From: Gammaproteobacteria bacterium
GTDB lineage: Bacteria > Pseudomonadota > Gammaproteobacteria > HK1
Direction of reading: 5' to 3'
NCBI GenBank assembly: GCA_020444775.1
Contig: JAGRHX010000125.1
Location: 1-6,267, forward strand
Length of the DNA: 6,267 bases
Both the position numbers and the translations under genes were made by a program. The notes under the pieces were generated by a model. That model had not been told where the DNA came from. It ran no database searches and worked only from the letters and a program-made list of their open reading frames with translations. Of the stretch, positions 5,719 to 6,267 are shown one piece after another (position 1 is the first letter of the stretch; every line of letters starts with the position of its first letter).

Positions 5719-6267
5719 TCAGGGCACCAGCACGTGGTCGAGGATGGTGCGGATCACATCGTCGACATCGCGTCCTTCGGCCTCGGCTTCGTAGCTGAGC
5801 ATGATGCGATGGCGGAGCACGTCCGGTGCCAGCGTCTTGGCATCGTGTGGCGTCACGTAGTTGCGTTCGTGCAGGAAGGCATGTGCCTTGGCGGCCTGCA
5901 TCAGCCAGATGGCGGCCCGTGAGCTGGCGCCGTGCTCGATGAGTCCCTCGACCGAGCGCGCGGCGGCGTCCGCGTTGGCCGGCTCAGCACCACCTCGCCC
6001 GGCCGTGGCGCGTGCCGGGCGGGTGGCGCGGACGATGTCGACCACGTAGTCACGTACCTTGTCGTCGGCGAAGACCTGATCGACCTGTTGTCGAGCATTG
6101 GCGATGTCGGCCGGTGTCGCGACCTGGCGCAGTCCCGGCAACGGACGGCCGCCGGCCATGCGATCGAGGATGCGACGTTCCTCGTCCCGCGACGGATAGT
6201 CCAGCACGACCTTCATCATGAAGCGGTCGACCTGCGCCTCGGGCAGTGGATAGGTGCCTTCCTGCTC
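5719..6267 (-). CDS. MoxR-family AAA+ ATPase, C-terminal part (5' end outside window)
   Basis: The 182 visible residues are the C-terminal half of a MoxR ATPase, a family of about 320 residues, so roughly the first 140 (Walker A and B) lie beyond the right edge. The fragment opens with EQEGTYPLPEAQVDRF, the stretch that follows sensor 1 in MoxR proteins. Next comes the lid domain with the sensor-2 motif GASSRA and the conserved helix ending in LAPDVLRHRIMLSYEAEAEG. An Ala/Gly/Arg-rich linker precedes sensor 2. The frame is open to the window edge and stops with TGA at 5719-5721. MoxR ATPases are cytoplasmic AAA+ proteins thought to act as chaperones for VWA-domain partners, and the neighbours here are exactly such partners. 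An ATG lies inside the frame at 6219, but it falls within the conserved core and is not the start. Family assignment is firm; the substrate is inference. Confidence 0.96.
   Translation of the reverse strand, partial: EQEGTYPLPEAQVDRFMMKVVLDYPSRDEERRILDRMAGGRPLPGLRQVATPADIANARQQVDQVFADDKVRDYVVDIVRATRPARATAGRGGAEPANADAAARSVEGLIEHGASSRAAIWLMQAAKAHAFLHERNYVTPHDAKTLAPDVLRHRIMLSYEAEAEGRDVDDVIRTILDHVLVP

Noticed and set aside
1..6267. Horizontal transfer or mobile element within the window
   Set aside because: All genes share strand, high GC and operon spacing. No integrase, IS, tRNA or attachment site is visible, and the order is the ordinary MoxR-DUF58-VWA order.

Overview
The window is a high-GC stretch (by eye well above 60% G+C) that codes wholly on the minus strand. 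It holds most of one tightly packed operon of the MoxR / DUF58 / VWA type, the 'Bat' (Bacteroides aerotolerance) locus. The gene order and protein styles fit a high-GC proteobacterium, most likely a gammaproteobacterium. That assignment is inference from gene order and composition, since no rRNA or other marker is present.

In the direction of transcription (right to left): (1) the C-terminal 182 residues of a MoxR-family AAA+ ATPase, 5719-6267, cut by the right edge. (2) A DUF58 protein, 4591-5634, with an unusual Pro/Arg-rich insert. (3) A secreted or membrane-anchored protein, 3362-4594, joining a BatD-like beta domain to a DUF4381-like tail. (4) A BatA-type VWA protein, 2305-3369. (5) A very long open frame, 2-2224, that fuses a BatB-type VWA domain to a BatC-type TPR domain and a long helical C-terminus. 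This last gene has at least 741 codons and runs off the left edge with no stop. It is the largest gene here and is easily missed because it is not closed.

Genes 2/3 overlap by 4 nt (GTGA) and genes 3/4 by 8 nt. Genes 4/5 are separated by an 80-nt leader, and 1/2 by 84 nt. No promoter or convincing terminator is visible, so the promoter is presumably upstream of moxR, outside the window. By family knowledge the MoxR ATPase and DUF58 protein act in the cytoplasm, while the VWA/TPR/BatD proteins form an envelope assembly. The positive-inside rule applied to protein 5 puts both its VWA and TPR domains in the periplasm.

The most unusual feature is the leader of gene 5 (2221-2294). Five ATGAG start codons are spaced 14-15 nt apart and form a chain of tiny ORFs. 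Each ends in a TGA that overlaps the next ATG (ATGA), and the last chain link hands over to the true start. The only good Shine-Dalgarno sequence precedes the first ATG. This looks like a termination-reinitiation relay built from a 14-bp tandem repeat. A separate in-frame 12-bp tandem repeat lies in gene 3.
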